The notes beneath the pieces are model-generated. The model saw only the letters and a program-made list of their open reading frames with translations. It searched no databases and was not told the origin of the DNA. 64,000 nt of DNA from Dactylonectria macrodidyma (lineage: Eukaryota; Ascomycota; Sordariomycetes; Hypocreales; Nectriaceae): positions 558,001 through 622,000 of the forward strand of contig JAGMUV010000028.1 in the NCBI GenBank assembly GCA_020744425.1, read 5' to 3'. This document shows, in pieces, positions 53,768-64,000 of the stretch. The translations under genes were made by a program, and so were the position numbers. Position 1 is the first letter of the stretch, and every line of letters begins with the position of its first letter.

Positions 53768-56103
53768 TCTCGTATCCACGACGAGTACATTCCGATCTAG
53801 GGCTCGACCTAGAGATCTGTAAATCGCCGGATCTTGCTCCGGATCACGCAAAATGTGCTGTGTCCAATATAACCTGGCGTAGAGGAGAAAGTAAAATTGA
53901 CTGGTAGGTCGCATCTTGGAATATTGGTCCTCCTTCGCTAGAACTTTGCTGAAGTCAATGCTTGACGGCTCTTTAGACTTTAGAAGTCTTAGTGCGAGCT
54001 TTTGGACACTCGATGAGTTCAAAACGGAGCTGACAACCTTGGTCGGAATTGCTCCATGCTGGACCTGTGGAATCACCATATTGGAGAGCTGGGTTTCAAA
54101 AACACCATAGTTCAAGTATGTGATAACGACACCAGCCATGGTTTTGTTTGCATCCTTAATAGTGAATGTTTGGCCGGCCACGCCGTCTGGCCCACCGAGC
54201 AAGAATTGCTTGACGCTATGGTGGATCAGTTTTACTGATAGAGTCTCTTCGTCCACAATTACCAGGCTTCCGCAACAAGCTAATGCTGCATAGATATCGT
54301 TGGGCATCCGTGCCGGATTCCAGTCGGCATCTCCTGGAACCACGCCCAGGGCTTCTCGTAATTCTTCCGTTGTCAGGGGACGACAAGCCGCGGTGACGAG
54401 TTCAAGCGTCCGCCTTTGGTTGTCCTTTCCCAGCGCCGCTGATTGTTCTAAAATGCGAGAGAAGGTGCCTGGAAGATCTCTTGGAAGGTTGGCTAGAGCC
54501 TGACGAATAGAGTCATCTGTCTTTGCCATGCATAGAGAGTTGATCTGGAGAACCACCCAGAGGAACATGCCTTGAGCCCTCTCTAATAAGGCATCTCGAA
54601 TCTCTAGAACAAGGGTCGGCTCCCCTACCCTTAGACTCCCGAACTCGACTCGCCTCTCTAGCTCTGTTTGGATGAACTCTGCGATGTCGGGATTGTTCTC
54701 CGGAATAAAAATCATGCTCGGTTTCGCGAAATGTTCAGGGTGCAGTATCAGTGCATTGCCTGCCTCTTGTCTGAATGATAGACAAACAAGCAGTCGAAAT
54801 ACAGTCTGAATCTCCCGCAAGCAGAGAATCACATCCTCTTTCTGATTCTCATCACATTCATCTAGCCCATCCAGGATGAAGTAAGCTCTGCAAGTAGGGT
54901 TGAGGGTGTGTTTTAATAAGCAGAGTATTCCTGCGAAATCGAGGACAGGAGGGCCCGTAACAGCGAAATCCTCCGACATCGTGGTCGGCTCGTCAATCGT
55001 GCAGAGCAACTGCCGAGCCAGGGAGCCCAGGATCGTACGTGCTCGCAGGCTTTCGGGAGCGTCGTGCCGGCAAAAAAAGTAAGCGACTGGCGAGCTGCCT
55101 TGCCGATGAAGGCATAGGTCATCAACCATGTTGGCTAGTGAGATAGACTTTCCGGATCCGAGCTTGCCCGAATACAAGAGTGTGCAAGACTCACTTCCGA
55201 CCTTCCAATCTTGGTATTCACGCTGCAGAGTGAACCAGCTGGTGTTTCCGCACCTTCGGATTTCCTTCCACGTCATCTGATAGTCATATGTCGAGCAAGA
55301 ATCAAGGATGCGGAGACGGTTCTCGAGCTTCTTGCGATGTGATTCGGATTTGGAGTACTTGGAAAGAGTCTTTAGCTGGTGGCTCTGTTCTTGAAGTTGT
55401 TGTGCCGTCAGCAGGTTCACCTCCTCCTTGATTGCATTCGCCCACATATCAAAATCCGACTGATAACTCCGCATGTCAGATTCTGTCATGAAGGAGACAA
55501 GCTGTGCGAACATCGATTTTTGCGTCATTTTCAGCAAATCATGGCAGATGCGGACAACTACCAGGAAGTATTCAGAGAGGTATGATTGCAGCTTCTTAGA
55601 TCGTGGGTAGAGTAAGGCCATCGCCTGATAACGTGGTGCCGATCGGCCGACGGTCATGAAGAGTTCCGATAACTTGTCGAACCAGGAAGAGACGTTCACA
55701 AACATCTACCTGAGCCATTAGCCAAGAAAACATGTCGTCGTGTGGGGAAACCAACAAGCAACGTCATCCGTACCAGTGACCAGACGCCGCATGCAATCAT
55801 GTTTTGAGATCCGCCCGCCACGATGTCCCCAAGGGCAGCAAATCGTTGGACGGCTTCTAAGACGCTGACGAGACGAGTTCCGAAACAACGGCCACCACCA
55901 ACCTTTCCTGCAATGCGACGATCGATTTCGGCCGTCAACCGCATAACATCATGGATATCCGGGGGGTAGTGACATGTTTGACGCATGTTTGAGTGGAAGC
56001 CGGCTCTTTGCTCGTCAGACAGGTCCACTTCGAACTGAGCGATCGCTTGCGCGAGGCGGATGTCGGGCTTTGGCGGTGCGACCCTTGCCAGTAGAGTAGA
56101 CAT
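53291..56103 (-). CDS. NACHT-type STAND (NLR-like) protein with C-terminal ankyrin repeats
   Basis: Exon 1 is 56103-55774 and exon 2 is 55705-53291, joined across a 68-nt intron (GTACGG...GTAG, acceptor just before ATG 55705); the product is 914 aa. Residues 1-260 form the helical N-terminal domain common in fungal NLRs (SSWFDKLSELFMTVGRSAPR). The NTPase has a P-loop LLYSGKLGSGKSISLANMV (about 287-305) and Walker B YFILDGLDECDEN (about 385-397), followed by a winged-helix region (LIHHSVKQFLLGG). Residues about 757-914 are four and a half ankyrin repeats (NDGWTPLHGAAARGHEAVVR), very alike in DNA. Such proteins sense non-self and start cell death. The last repeat is cut short by a TAG. Confidence 0.85.
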
Positions 56104-59080
56104 GACGGCGGTTTAGCTGTACTTGGATGGGCCAGGTCACCGCAAGCCGCTGGCGAGTTAGTCAACCGCTAACAGTTCTGTCTATGGGCGATCGAGGAGG
56201 ACAAAGAAGAGAGGAGGGGCGATGGGTGAACCGACTGCGCGTGAGGGGTAGATCGGTCAAAATCAGCTGCAGAGTTATCCTTGCTGTGAGGCACGCATCC
56301 AGCCCGCGAGAAACATACTGGTGTCGCCGGCCGCGATGGTCACGGTTCTACTTAGCGCCTAGTTTACCTCACTTTTTATGTAATATAGCCAATTAATAGT
56401 TGCTCACAGCTAACAGCAGCTCAACATGACCGTTTCCTAACGTCCGTGGTTGACACCAAGTAATCAGATCGGCATGAGTTATGTGCCACGCGACATGGAT
56501 GGCAGCAGGGGAACAGAACGGAATTTGCCGTTCATCGATGAGCAGGTCCTCTTGGTCGGCTGTGAAGGATATTCCTATGCGCGTAGAATACCTGGGGGAA
56601 CAGCGACCCGGAATGAGAAACTTCGAGCGTACAGGTAAAACAAAGAGTCGTGGCACCAAGCGAGTCAATACTGACTCGCTCTTCTTCCATAGCTACGTCC
56701 GCCTTACGGCCCGCCCTCGTTAGCCTTGTCACTAGCCGGCCTGATATCCCTTCGGTCGAGCGTGCTACAATTCTAGAAGAATTTAGCAGGACCTATTATG
56801 CCATAAGCTGCAGGGGTGAGTACGATCCCTGTAACGGATCGTCATGTCCTCAGTCATGGGTCATTTTAAACAGAATATTAACCCCAACGGCGAGGGTAAA
56901 AACAGGCGTCTCAATCAAGACTCTGCGGGTACGAGGGGGAGGCATATGTAGCAATGGTTAATAGGGGGGGGCACAGGCCTGCAGTACAACCTACTCACCT
57001 TTCAAAGAAAGCTTGGCCTATCCCTAACGTGAACGCTCGGCCAAGCAATGCTGCACGGGAACAGGGATCTGGGCCAAGAGAGCACGCTAGAAAATAAATA
57101 CCCAGGCGACAAGGTGCCTCCTAAGGCCGGGCTGCGCCAAAGAGGAGTCCAAGGGCCGTGACAGGCTTACGCCGTTGGTGCTGGGACGAGAAAGCTGGCT
57201 GCCCCAACGGACTTGGTCAGCGATAGGCGGGAACGTGAAACATGGGGATACAGGAATTTGGGTGGAGGACTGCCTCCCACCTTCTCGGGTGAGCCGAGCA
57301 AGTTCGCCCTCGGTCCAGTGGCGCCGCGTAAGTGTACCTGGGCGTTCCGAAGACCACACTCAAGCCTAGCGTTCCCCCCCTTCCCCGCCAAACATTTGCC
57401 CACAGAGTCGCACGGCAAGTGATCAGCAGCGGCACTTGCCGACCGCTGGCTGTGTCAATTATCTCCTTAGGTGTTGGAACGCTTGTGGAGCACATTTAGA
57501 ACTTCTCCAGATGATTGGTTCAAGGCTATTTGTAAGTAGTATTGCTTTTTCTTTAAGTAACAAACGTGCTCCACAAGCGTTCCAACACCTAAGGAGATAA
57601 CCTCGCACGGACGTGCCGGTTGATAGGGTGCGGGCGCATGGAGAAGGCAGAGTCGCGCCTAAGTGGTTGCCTTCGCGCTTCGTCTTGAATCGCGACTTGC
57701 ATGGCGGCAGATCAGTGGTCACCGAAGATTCTAGAAACTTAACAACTCAGGAGATATCTTTTTCATCTCTACAAATCTCAGCCCAAACGCTCGCCAGCAC
57801 CACGTTGCCTCATACTCTTCTCACGTATGCGGCCCCAAAATTGGGACAGGTCCCAGTCAGTCCCGAAGAAAGTAACGTGCCGAGGTTCAGCACTGTTGGC
57901 ATGGAGCTAAGCCTGAGGCATGGGTGGCGCTACCGAACCGTTCGGTAGTGGTAGGTAGTGGTCACGGGCCAGTAGAGAGGAGAGTAACAAGATCACGAAA
58001 TGGCGCGAATGGATTCTCGAAATCATGACTCATATAACTGTTTTGAAGGGTCAATGGAAAATTGATGAAGAAGAGCTGGCCCTGACGCCTAGTCAACTTG
58101 TTGACTTGGTTCACCTCTTGCCAAAGTCCAGGTCCACTTCCGTCTGCTCTGTCCCACTTTTTGCTCTGCTCCACATTATAATTAGATGCTGTCATGTAAG
58201 AACAAGGTGCTCTCCTAACGATTCTGTAAAGGAGACCCACTCATGATTATGTATGAAGGAACAAGAGGAGACATCACCAACGCAGACGGCTGAATAAGAG
58301 ACAGGCCCACGGCGACCACGCCTTGGCCGTGCGGAAGGTTGCGGCAAGCGATGGCGAGAGGGCTTCCATCCACGGAATTGTCGTTCTCGTCTTCGTCCCC
58401 TGGATCGGAATCACAATCCACCCTTACTTGTTTGAGGTACCTCCGTGGTCGAGCCAGTCCCCTTCAATGAGTGATCCGGCCCCCTCCTGGGATCGGGAAA
58501 TTCGCGCGGACCAAAAACAAGAACACATCGGCCGCCAAGGCTGGGACCATCCCTCGCCTGTGGGTGGTCGTGTCTTTCGTTTTGGCGTCTTGTGGCTTGC
58601 AATACGGCCATCCATCTCCACGCTCTAGTAAAAACTCAAAACGAATCGTTACTTCTCCCCCTCCCTCCGGCATGTGATTTAATTCTGTTTGGCCTCCATC
58701 ATGCACCCCTGATCCTGAAAGCGCACCGCAGCAAAGGTCATTCCTCCGCATCCATGTAGTTATGACAGATCGTATTATTCCACCCCGGTCGGCCCTCCCT
58801 AAGGTAGGAGAAGCCTGCTGAGGTGAGCTCGACCGCAGGGTCGAAGGGTGCTTTGGCTGGTTCCCATACCAATAATTTTACCAATCCCGGGGAACTTCCC
58901 CGAGTCTCGTTTCACAGATGCTCTGAGAGCATGTCCCTGGATCCTAAGGTGGTTCCCACCCTCCGTCAGACGTAACGCCAGACTCTGTCAACCATCAGGT
59001 CATGGTCGATGTCGACAAAGAGCACTACTGCGAAGCCATCTCAAAAAGCTATTCCTGCTTGTATGGAGGACCTGGTCAAA
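56104..59080. other. Long gene-poor region with a large hairpin and repeat fragments
   Basis: I see no credible gene. Features are the 35-bp inverted repeat at 57459-57600, the dispersed repeat fragments at 57801-57845 and 58133-58179, a GC-rich block at 57060-57420, and short frames without motif (for example 58323-58628). Confidence 0.4.
57459..57600. repeat. Large hairpin: 35-bp perfect inverted repeat, 72-bp loop
   Basis: 57459-57493 (TTATCTCCTTAGGTG...GTGGAGCAC) is the exact reverse complement of 57566-57600. The flanks do not show a clear duplication. It may be a foldback or miniature element. Confidence 0.85.
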
Positions 59081-59498
59081 TGATCGTTCCAGTTGATCAC
59101 GCTCGCGCACTGTGGTACATATCATATATCATTGCCTGTGTCTCGCAGGGGGGGGCAGCCGTGTAACCTTCGTGTTGCAATCAAATGGAACTCTAAACCA
59201 ACCACATTACATCTCTGCTCTATGTTGGTGACAACGTTCGCAGAACACATGACCCAATTGGCTTCTTATTCGTTGGCCCGTCTCGAGTGCATGCAATCTC
59301 ATATGACAGCGGGAAGTGTTGTCGACGTCAGACTCTACGGTGGCCACATTACTGCGCAATTCTGGGAAGTTCCGGCGCCAAAGCACTGGTCAAATGACTT
59401 ATATTTATGTGCTTGTGAAGTTCTAGGGCGTATAGCGCTAGCACATAGACGAACAGTGCTCCCTGGACTCGTCCCTATCTTTGAAGAGCATGACTAGA
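59081..59498 (+). pseudogene. Possible relic of an unrecognised protein
   Basis: Frames read HYCEAISKSYSCLYGG and GQMIVPVDHARALWY (about 59000-59110), then VGDNVRRTHDPIGFLFVGPS and RVHAISYDSGKCC (about 59223-59330), needing one or two frameshifts. No family is recognised. Confidence 0.2.
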
Positions 59499-59702
59499 TT
59501 TCCAGTTCAATCTAACGCTTTAATACAGTGGCTGTGTAAGCAAACGCCACGTCGAGTCAGTCAAGAAGGATTGATGGACTTTGATTCCAGGCTCACGCTC
59601 CGAAGCATCTTGGATAAGATATACGCGTGGAGACAGCTCTCAAATTCTCTCGAACTCTCCGTCCATTATTTCCCGACATTCCAAATAAAGCATTCGCAAC
59701 TA

Positions 59703-61240
59703 TGGAAGACCGACGAATTTCGATCTTCGGGCTAAATATCGCATTAGTGGTTCTTTCGATGCTCGCTATCACGTCGAGACTTTCCACTCGGGCCTTCATT
59801 GTTAAGAATGTTGGAGCTGAGGACGGTTGGTGCTCTTTTTGTAACGTTGCCTCCAAATGGCGTAGTGATAATAATACAGTTCTCATTGCGATCGCATTTC
59901 TTTTTGGCCTGATACTCTCGACAGTCTATATGCTCTGTAGGTCGTTTCAGCTTTGATGACTTCGCCTCGGTCTTTACTAACGTAAAACCAGCCACAAGAT
60001 ATGGAGAGGGGCTCCATATTGAACACCTGGAACCCGCTAATGTGCCAACATACACTAAGGTTATGTTGTCGCAAGGCGTGAGTCAACCACGCTCGCTCTG
60101 TATTTCGGGGACTAGCACTAACAAGTGAACAGTTAATTTATGGACTCTGTCAGATGTTTATAAAGCTATCCTACCTCAGCCTTTACCTGCGCATTGCCCC
60201 TCATAAGACCTACCGACTGGCTTTATACGTCTCGATGGCCCTGGTCTTTGCTTTTGGCATTTCTACTTCGGTGGTATCCATGTTGTTATGTTTGCCTTTC
60301 GAGAAACTCTGGCAACCAGATATCCCAGGCCAGTGCATCGACGTAAACACATTTTACATGTTTAGCACAGCCACAAACATTATCTTTGACATTGCCCTCT
60401 ATATTATGCCACTACACATCCTCTGGAGTCTAAATCGTAAGTAGACAGATATCGGTAGCAAATACGATATTGACCATTCGATAGTACCAAAAAGGCAGTG
60501 GATAGGATTGGTATTAGTGTTTGGGCTAGGTTTTCTGTAAGTGTCTTCTCGGCTAAGTCAGTAAGTGATTTGCCATAAGCTCTAACGGTAAGAAGTGTTC
60601 TAGTTGCAAGTGTTTTCCGCCTGGTAATCCTTGTGCGTTTGTTATATGCCCCGCATTGTAAGTCTCTTCCCTAGCCGTCCCAAACTTAATGGCTGATCGT
60701 GGATCTAGACCGCGGTGATGTGGATCTAGACCGCGGTGATGGTACCTGTAAGGAAACTTCAATCTGCCTTTAAATACCTACTGACAGTTACCTAGGGACG
60801 ACTGTACGCCCCTATTAACACATATTTACCCCATTGCCTGGTTCTAACTGAGATATTAGGTCGAATCATTGAACTGGTCATCTGTAGAAATCCATCTCGC
60901 CCTCGTCTTATCTTGCACGGGCACATTTAAGATACTGATTCAGAGATTCCTTCCAGGTGTTCTTGAGGGAACTTCTCGGTCAACAAGTAACATCATCTCT
61001 CGAAGTTGCCCACGCCATACCAATCACGGTGGTGGCTACGTGCTCCAGTCTGTCGGCCACAATAAGCCGAGCGTCAACACTACCACAGTGGAGTATTCCG
61101 GTGAAACTGATGAAATTGGAAGTCAGAAACACATTGTAGAAGATGTGGAGATGGTCAGGTTTGAGGGGGCAACCTCGTGTCGCGCTTTGAATTTAAGAAT
61201 AGGTGACCAGGTTGGTAGCAGGCAGTTGCCCATGTAACAG
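59703..61240 (+). pseudogene. Broken PTH11-like rhodopsin-fold membrane protein
   Basis: From ATG 59703 the product starts MEDRRISIFGLNIALVVLSM and TRAFIVKNVGAEDGW. A frame change follows, then FIKLSYLSLYLRIAPHKTYR (60154), LYVSMALVFAFGIS, PGQCIDVNTFYMFSTATNII and MPLHILWSLN, then PKRQWIGLVLVFGLGFL (60490-60540). NWSSVEIHLALVLSCTGTFK and RFLPG resume at 60872. These match the seven-helix PTH11-like family of fungal surface receptors. About 330 bp between GLGFL and NWSSVE do not fit the family and hold a 21-bp tandem repeat. Frameshifts indicate a pseudogene. Confidence 0.65.
60699..60740 (+). repeat. Two tandem copies of a 21-bp unit
   Basis: GTGGATCTAGACCGCGGTGA(T) twice without mismatch, inside the sequence that interrupts the PTH11-like relic. 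Confidence 0.9.
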
Positions 61241-61479
61241 GACAGCTGGTAGAGTACCTTTGGTCCGGTCAAGCAGCCTAGAGGTCTGTTGGATACAGTG
61301 ACTTGCGCACAAAGAATCTTACCCCGCTATCATTACCGCGCCGTCAGTGTGTCTCTCATTCGTGAAACGGTCCTTGGCTCCATCCAGGAGGTGTTACGCT
61401 CGGCACAAGTCACTCTCAAGCCGACAAAAGCCGTTAGGCTCTAAGAGCGCGTCCCAGGGAGCCCGAGTATCACCCCGTC

Positions 61480-61795
61480 TCAGGAGTTGCCGTCCCGGCG
61501 CCGTTCTCGTGGCAGATCCTCACATGCACATAAAACGGTGCAAGATAAGGACAGTGACGTAGATACTGAAGGCTCTGGCAGTGAGGATGGCCCCGATGTT
61601 CCAGAATGCGTGCGTGACGAGGACTATTGTCCTTCGCCTCCAAAAGTTCAGGGATCTGGCTCAGAAGACGATAATTTCGACGAAGAACACCAAGATCGCA
61701 AGCGTCCCAAGGTCTCTAGGTCCCCTTCCTATTCAATACGCAATGCGGCCACCAGTGTGATCCCCGATTTAACCCGCCCGGTCCCATCATGTTGA
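61480..61795 (+). pseudogene. N-terminal fragment related to the Myb/SANT-like relic
   Basis: Reads DTEGSGSEDGPDVPECVRDE, DYCPSPPKVQGSGSEDDNFD and RKRPKVSRSPS, parallel to DYYPSHTEAEE...RKRRKV at 44740-44840. No DNA-binding part follows; the frame ends in a stop at 61793. Confidence 0.4.
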
Positions 61796-62726
61796 TAACT
61801 CAAAATTATTCATCTTTTTTGGCAGGGCGCTCACATTCTCCCACTGGGGCTACGCCATCTACTAAAACAACTAAACAAAAAGATTCTCAAAGCAGAGGCC
61901 GCCTAAGCACAGCCGGAGTTGGGATAATCAAGACCTGGTGTCAATCCCAGCCGAAAGACAAAGACCCCAGAAGATTTGTCATTCCAACAAGCCAATTCCA
62001 AGTCCTCAACTACCAATCCGCCATGCTTTCAAGTCGCGCAGTAACCGACGGTTCGCGACAGGGTTGAAGATCCTATTTTAACAACCCGATCTGCACCTGC
62101 CGGCAGAGGAAGAGCTTCGTTTCGCCCTGGTTCGCCAATGGGTTCAAGACGTCGTGGGTCTGTCCCCGATCATCGATAGGACGACAGACTTCTTCCTGGA
62201 CTGTCCCCGTAAATAATGCCAAATGACTGAAGCAGCACCACAGAGCATCATCTCGAGTGAGGTTCAGCCGCATAGAATCGAGTCCTTTGGGCGGACTGAG
62301 TAAACATCGAACCCGCCGGGGAACGAACATTTATGTGTTAGATTTTTGGCTTGCTAACCAAGGTGTACTAAACCATATCTCCTATGTTATAAGATAACAG
62401 GTGATAGTGGCTGAGAGTCAAATGTGATAGAATTAAGGTACAAATCATCGTCTTTTATTATTACCCTAATCAGAGGATGTGCTGCTATCCATCTAGCTTG
62501 CACAAGCTTCTACACTTTGTGCAGGCTGTGTTCTATTGCCTCTGTTTCCTTTCTAGCCAACCCAATTCTAGTAATGAAATAGTTATGGCCACTTAGAGTC
62601 CGTCTTCAAAGCCTAAACAAGGCAGTAAAAGCTAAAAGTCTAAGTAATATATATATCTAGATAAACACGCGCATCCGTCACACTCTTAATGTGCTAGTGC
62701 GGCAATTAATCGCCTCTCATTATTTC
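61796..62726. other. Intergenic, no clear gene
   Basis: A 92-aa frame (61789-62067) rich in Ser/Lys has no motif and no supported start. The remainder is AT-rich, including the 3' flank of the MHYT-type gene. Confidence 0.4.
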
Positions 62727-64000
62727 CTACCTGCTCTTAACAGTCTCGGCAAATAGAATATCCACAAAAGACGATGCAGGGCCTACAGATCCCTTACGCG
62801 CCGCAATGTCGATGGATACCTGTACTTGTGAGCCCGCATGCACGTCGGCTCCGATGTGGCCCATCGACTGCAGCTCGATCCCTGCTGCCGGCGACGGTTT
62901 CCAGTTGGTCGGTTCGATCGTGACGGTGTCGGAGCCATCAGATCCAGGGCTTGCCACTCCCCTTGCCTTTCCTTCTTCAACATCAATCGTGATTTCTTGA
63001 AACACCATGATGCCCCCGTACGATGGCGTCGCCTGAGCTTCATCTTCCCGTGCTGCCGGATGTGTGCTCAAACTATCTACCGAGTTCATCGACCTTGTCC
63101 GATTAACATTGCCAGATGGCCAAAGGTTAATCGTCGAATCAGACCGTGTGGAATCGGTTGAGGGGAATCGGCGTCCGCCCACTGCCTCCATGGTCCTACT
63201 GTTTAGCTTAGTCGTGGTCGCCACTAAACTGCGTGTCCGTCCAAACGGCCAGAACTTGGCCAACTGTCCGTGCCCGTTGGCTTGAGATGCCTCGCGCCGG
63301 TCCCCGAGCTTGGTAACATACCCAAACTCTTGATGCACGCCTCGGGTGAACTCTTGTTGAAACTGCGCCGACACCTGGCGCATCTTGAAGAAGCTCAGAG
63401 GCACAAACTCACAGGTTTGACTCAAGAGTACCGAGTGAATAGGAATTACCACTCGCATCACCATCATGGTTGCCTCAGCCTGCGCTCCGTCGCCACGGCA
63501 AGGCACACTAACGATGGTGGACGTGAGGACGGCGTCTTCAAGTAGGGGCTCCCGTGTCCACTCCCGTAGCACTTTGATTGCGTCCGAGAGCTGACCTGCG
63601 AACTCTGTCTCTGTGGCGCTTCGTCGTAGCGAGACCTCCTCCTTCAAACTCTGGAGTACCTTGCCAACAGACAGGTTCTGAAACCTCCTTAGAAACTGCA
63701 CGTGCCACTTATTGAGGACCTTGGTCGGAAGAGCCATGGATGGGAGTAGATGGTGCGCACCCTTTCGGACCAGGACCTCAAACCCGGAGCCGACACGGGC
63801 TCGGACGGCAAAGAAACCCAGATGAACTCCTGGAAGCGTCTGGTTCTGCTCTGTCGAATACATCGACATGGATCGAAGTTTCGACTCGAACTCTGGAGTC
63901 TGGATCTGCATGCTCGACCTGATAATGTCGCTCACCTGATGAGGCTCAGCGAAACGATAGCCAGCTGACACGAAGCGCTCGGCGTCTCGATCTGACTCAA
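62727..64000 (-). CDS. C-terminal part of a fungal MHYT-type membrane signalling protein (partial)
   Basis: The frame is open from the right edge of the window to the TAA at 62727 (over 420 aa); the start lies outside. The cytosolic C-terminus has GYRFAEPHQVSDIIRSSMQI, GVHLGFFAVRARVGSGFEVL, VRKGAHHLLPSMALPTKVLN and WHVQFLRRF. I recall this block from the region after the membrane helices of fungal MHYT proteins. The last 200 residues are Ser/Thr-rich and low in motif. Family members are thought to sense a diatomic gas or metal through the MHYT helices, which are not in view. No break is seen. Another membrane-protein family with the same tail is possible. Confidence 0.5.
   Translation of the reverse strand, partial: ESDRDAERFVSAGYRFAEPHQVSDIIRSSMQIQTPEFESKLRSMSMYSTEQNQTLPGVHLGFFAVRARVGSGFEVLVRKGAHHLLPSMALPTKVLNKWHVQFLRRFQNLSVGKVLQSLKEEVSLRRSATETEFAGQLSDAIKVLREWTREPLLEDAVLTSTIVSVPCRGDGAQAEATMMVMRVVIPIHSVLLSQTCEFVPLSFFKMRQVSAQFQQEFTRGVHQEFGYVTKLGDRREASQANGHGQLAKFWPFGRTRSLVATTTKLNSRTMEAVGGRRFPSTDSTRSDSTINLWPSGNVNRTRSMNSVDSLSTHPAAREDEAQATPSYGGIMVFQEITIDVEEGKARGVASPGSDGSDTVTIEPTNWKPSPAAGIELQSMGHIGADVHAGSQVQVSIDIAARKGSVGPASSFVDILFAETVKSR

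Noticed and set aside
53240..53907. Long plus-strand frames opposite the ankyrin repeats
   Set aside because: They are shadows of the repetitive GC-rich ankyrin codons on the minus strand; they are Arg/Pro-rich with no motif.
57087..57422. Overlapping GC-rich frames around 57.1-57.4 kb
   Set aside because: Several frames are open at once because stop codons are rare in GC-rich DNA; no protein motif is found.

Overview
The window reads as nuclear DNA of a filamentous ascomycete, most likely a sordariomycete. Genes carry short introns (about 45-110 nt, GTRAGT donors, CTAAY branch sites, YAG acceptors). The protein families are typical of Pezizomycotina: HET, NACHT-ankyrin STAND, LysM, TRI14-like, PTH11-like, fungal MHYT and DUF3716. 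The gene islands are small. Between them lies a graveyard of transposons, solo LTRs and broken genes, as in a fast-evolving accessory or subtelomeric region. Several relics have in-frame stops at codons where C-to-T change gives a stop, which fits (but does not prove) RIP.

Layout. 1-2.1 kb: 3' tail of a Tad1-type LINE, a dispersed repeat, a solo LTR and a tandem pair of 174-bp LTRs. 3.06-3.56 kb: a four-exon gene for a small cysteine-rich secreted protein. 4505-9481: a complete 4977-bp DNA transposon with 35-bp perfect terminal inverted repeats and a 5-bp target duplication. It carries three genes: an integrase-like DDE recombinase, a DUF3716 zinc-binding protein and an unknown basic protein. 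CGTACG palindromes lie upstream of all three. 12.1-13.2 kb: a TRI14-like secreted propeller protein. 14.4-16.5 kb: a six-exon GMC oxidoreductase. 17.3-19.2 kb: broken amino-acid permease and broken HET gene. 19.2-24.7 kb: a minus-strand LINE whose ORF2 is split by a 2580-bp pogo/Fot1-type element. 24.7-25.9 kb: 5'-truncated BTB gene. 27.1-29.7 kb: intact HET gene. 30.4-31.6 kb: patatin relic. 31.6-34.7 kb: a pogo element next to a Tc1-like relic.

37.0-38.0 kb: Ser/Thr-rich single-pass membrane protein. 40.0-41.6 kb: multi-LysM secreted protein. 42.8-43.3 kb: broken LysM/chitin-binding gene. 43.7-44.6 kb: unknown 278-aa protein. 44.7-47 kb: Myb/SANT-like relic, solo LTR with AGCTT duplication, and an internally deleted copy of the 31.6-kb pogo element. 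47.3-49.1 kb: F-box protein. 49.3-52.6 kb: a second LysM gene cut in two by an intact hAT transposon (8-bp duplication). 53.3-56.1 kb: NACHT STAND protein with near-identical ankyrin repeats. 59.7-61.2 kb: broken PTH11-like receptor. 62.7 kb to the end: C-terminal part of an MHYT-type protein.

The working host genes fit non-self recognition and interaction with other organisms (HET, NACHT-ankyrin, LysM, small secreted protein), set among elements that have repeatedly broken neighbouring genes. The best candidate for a poorly described system is the three-gene integrase transposon at 4505-9481.
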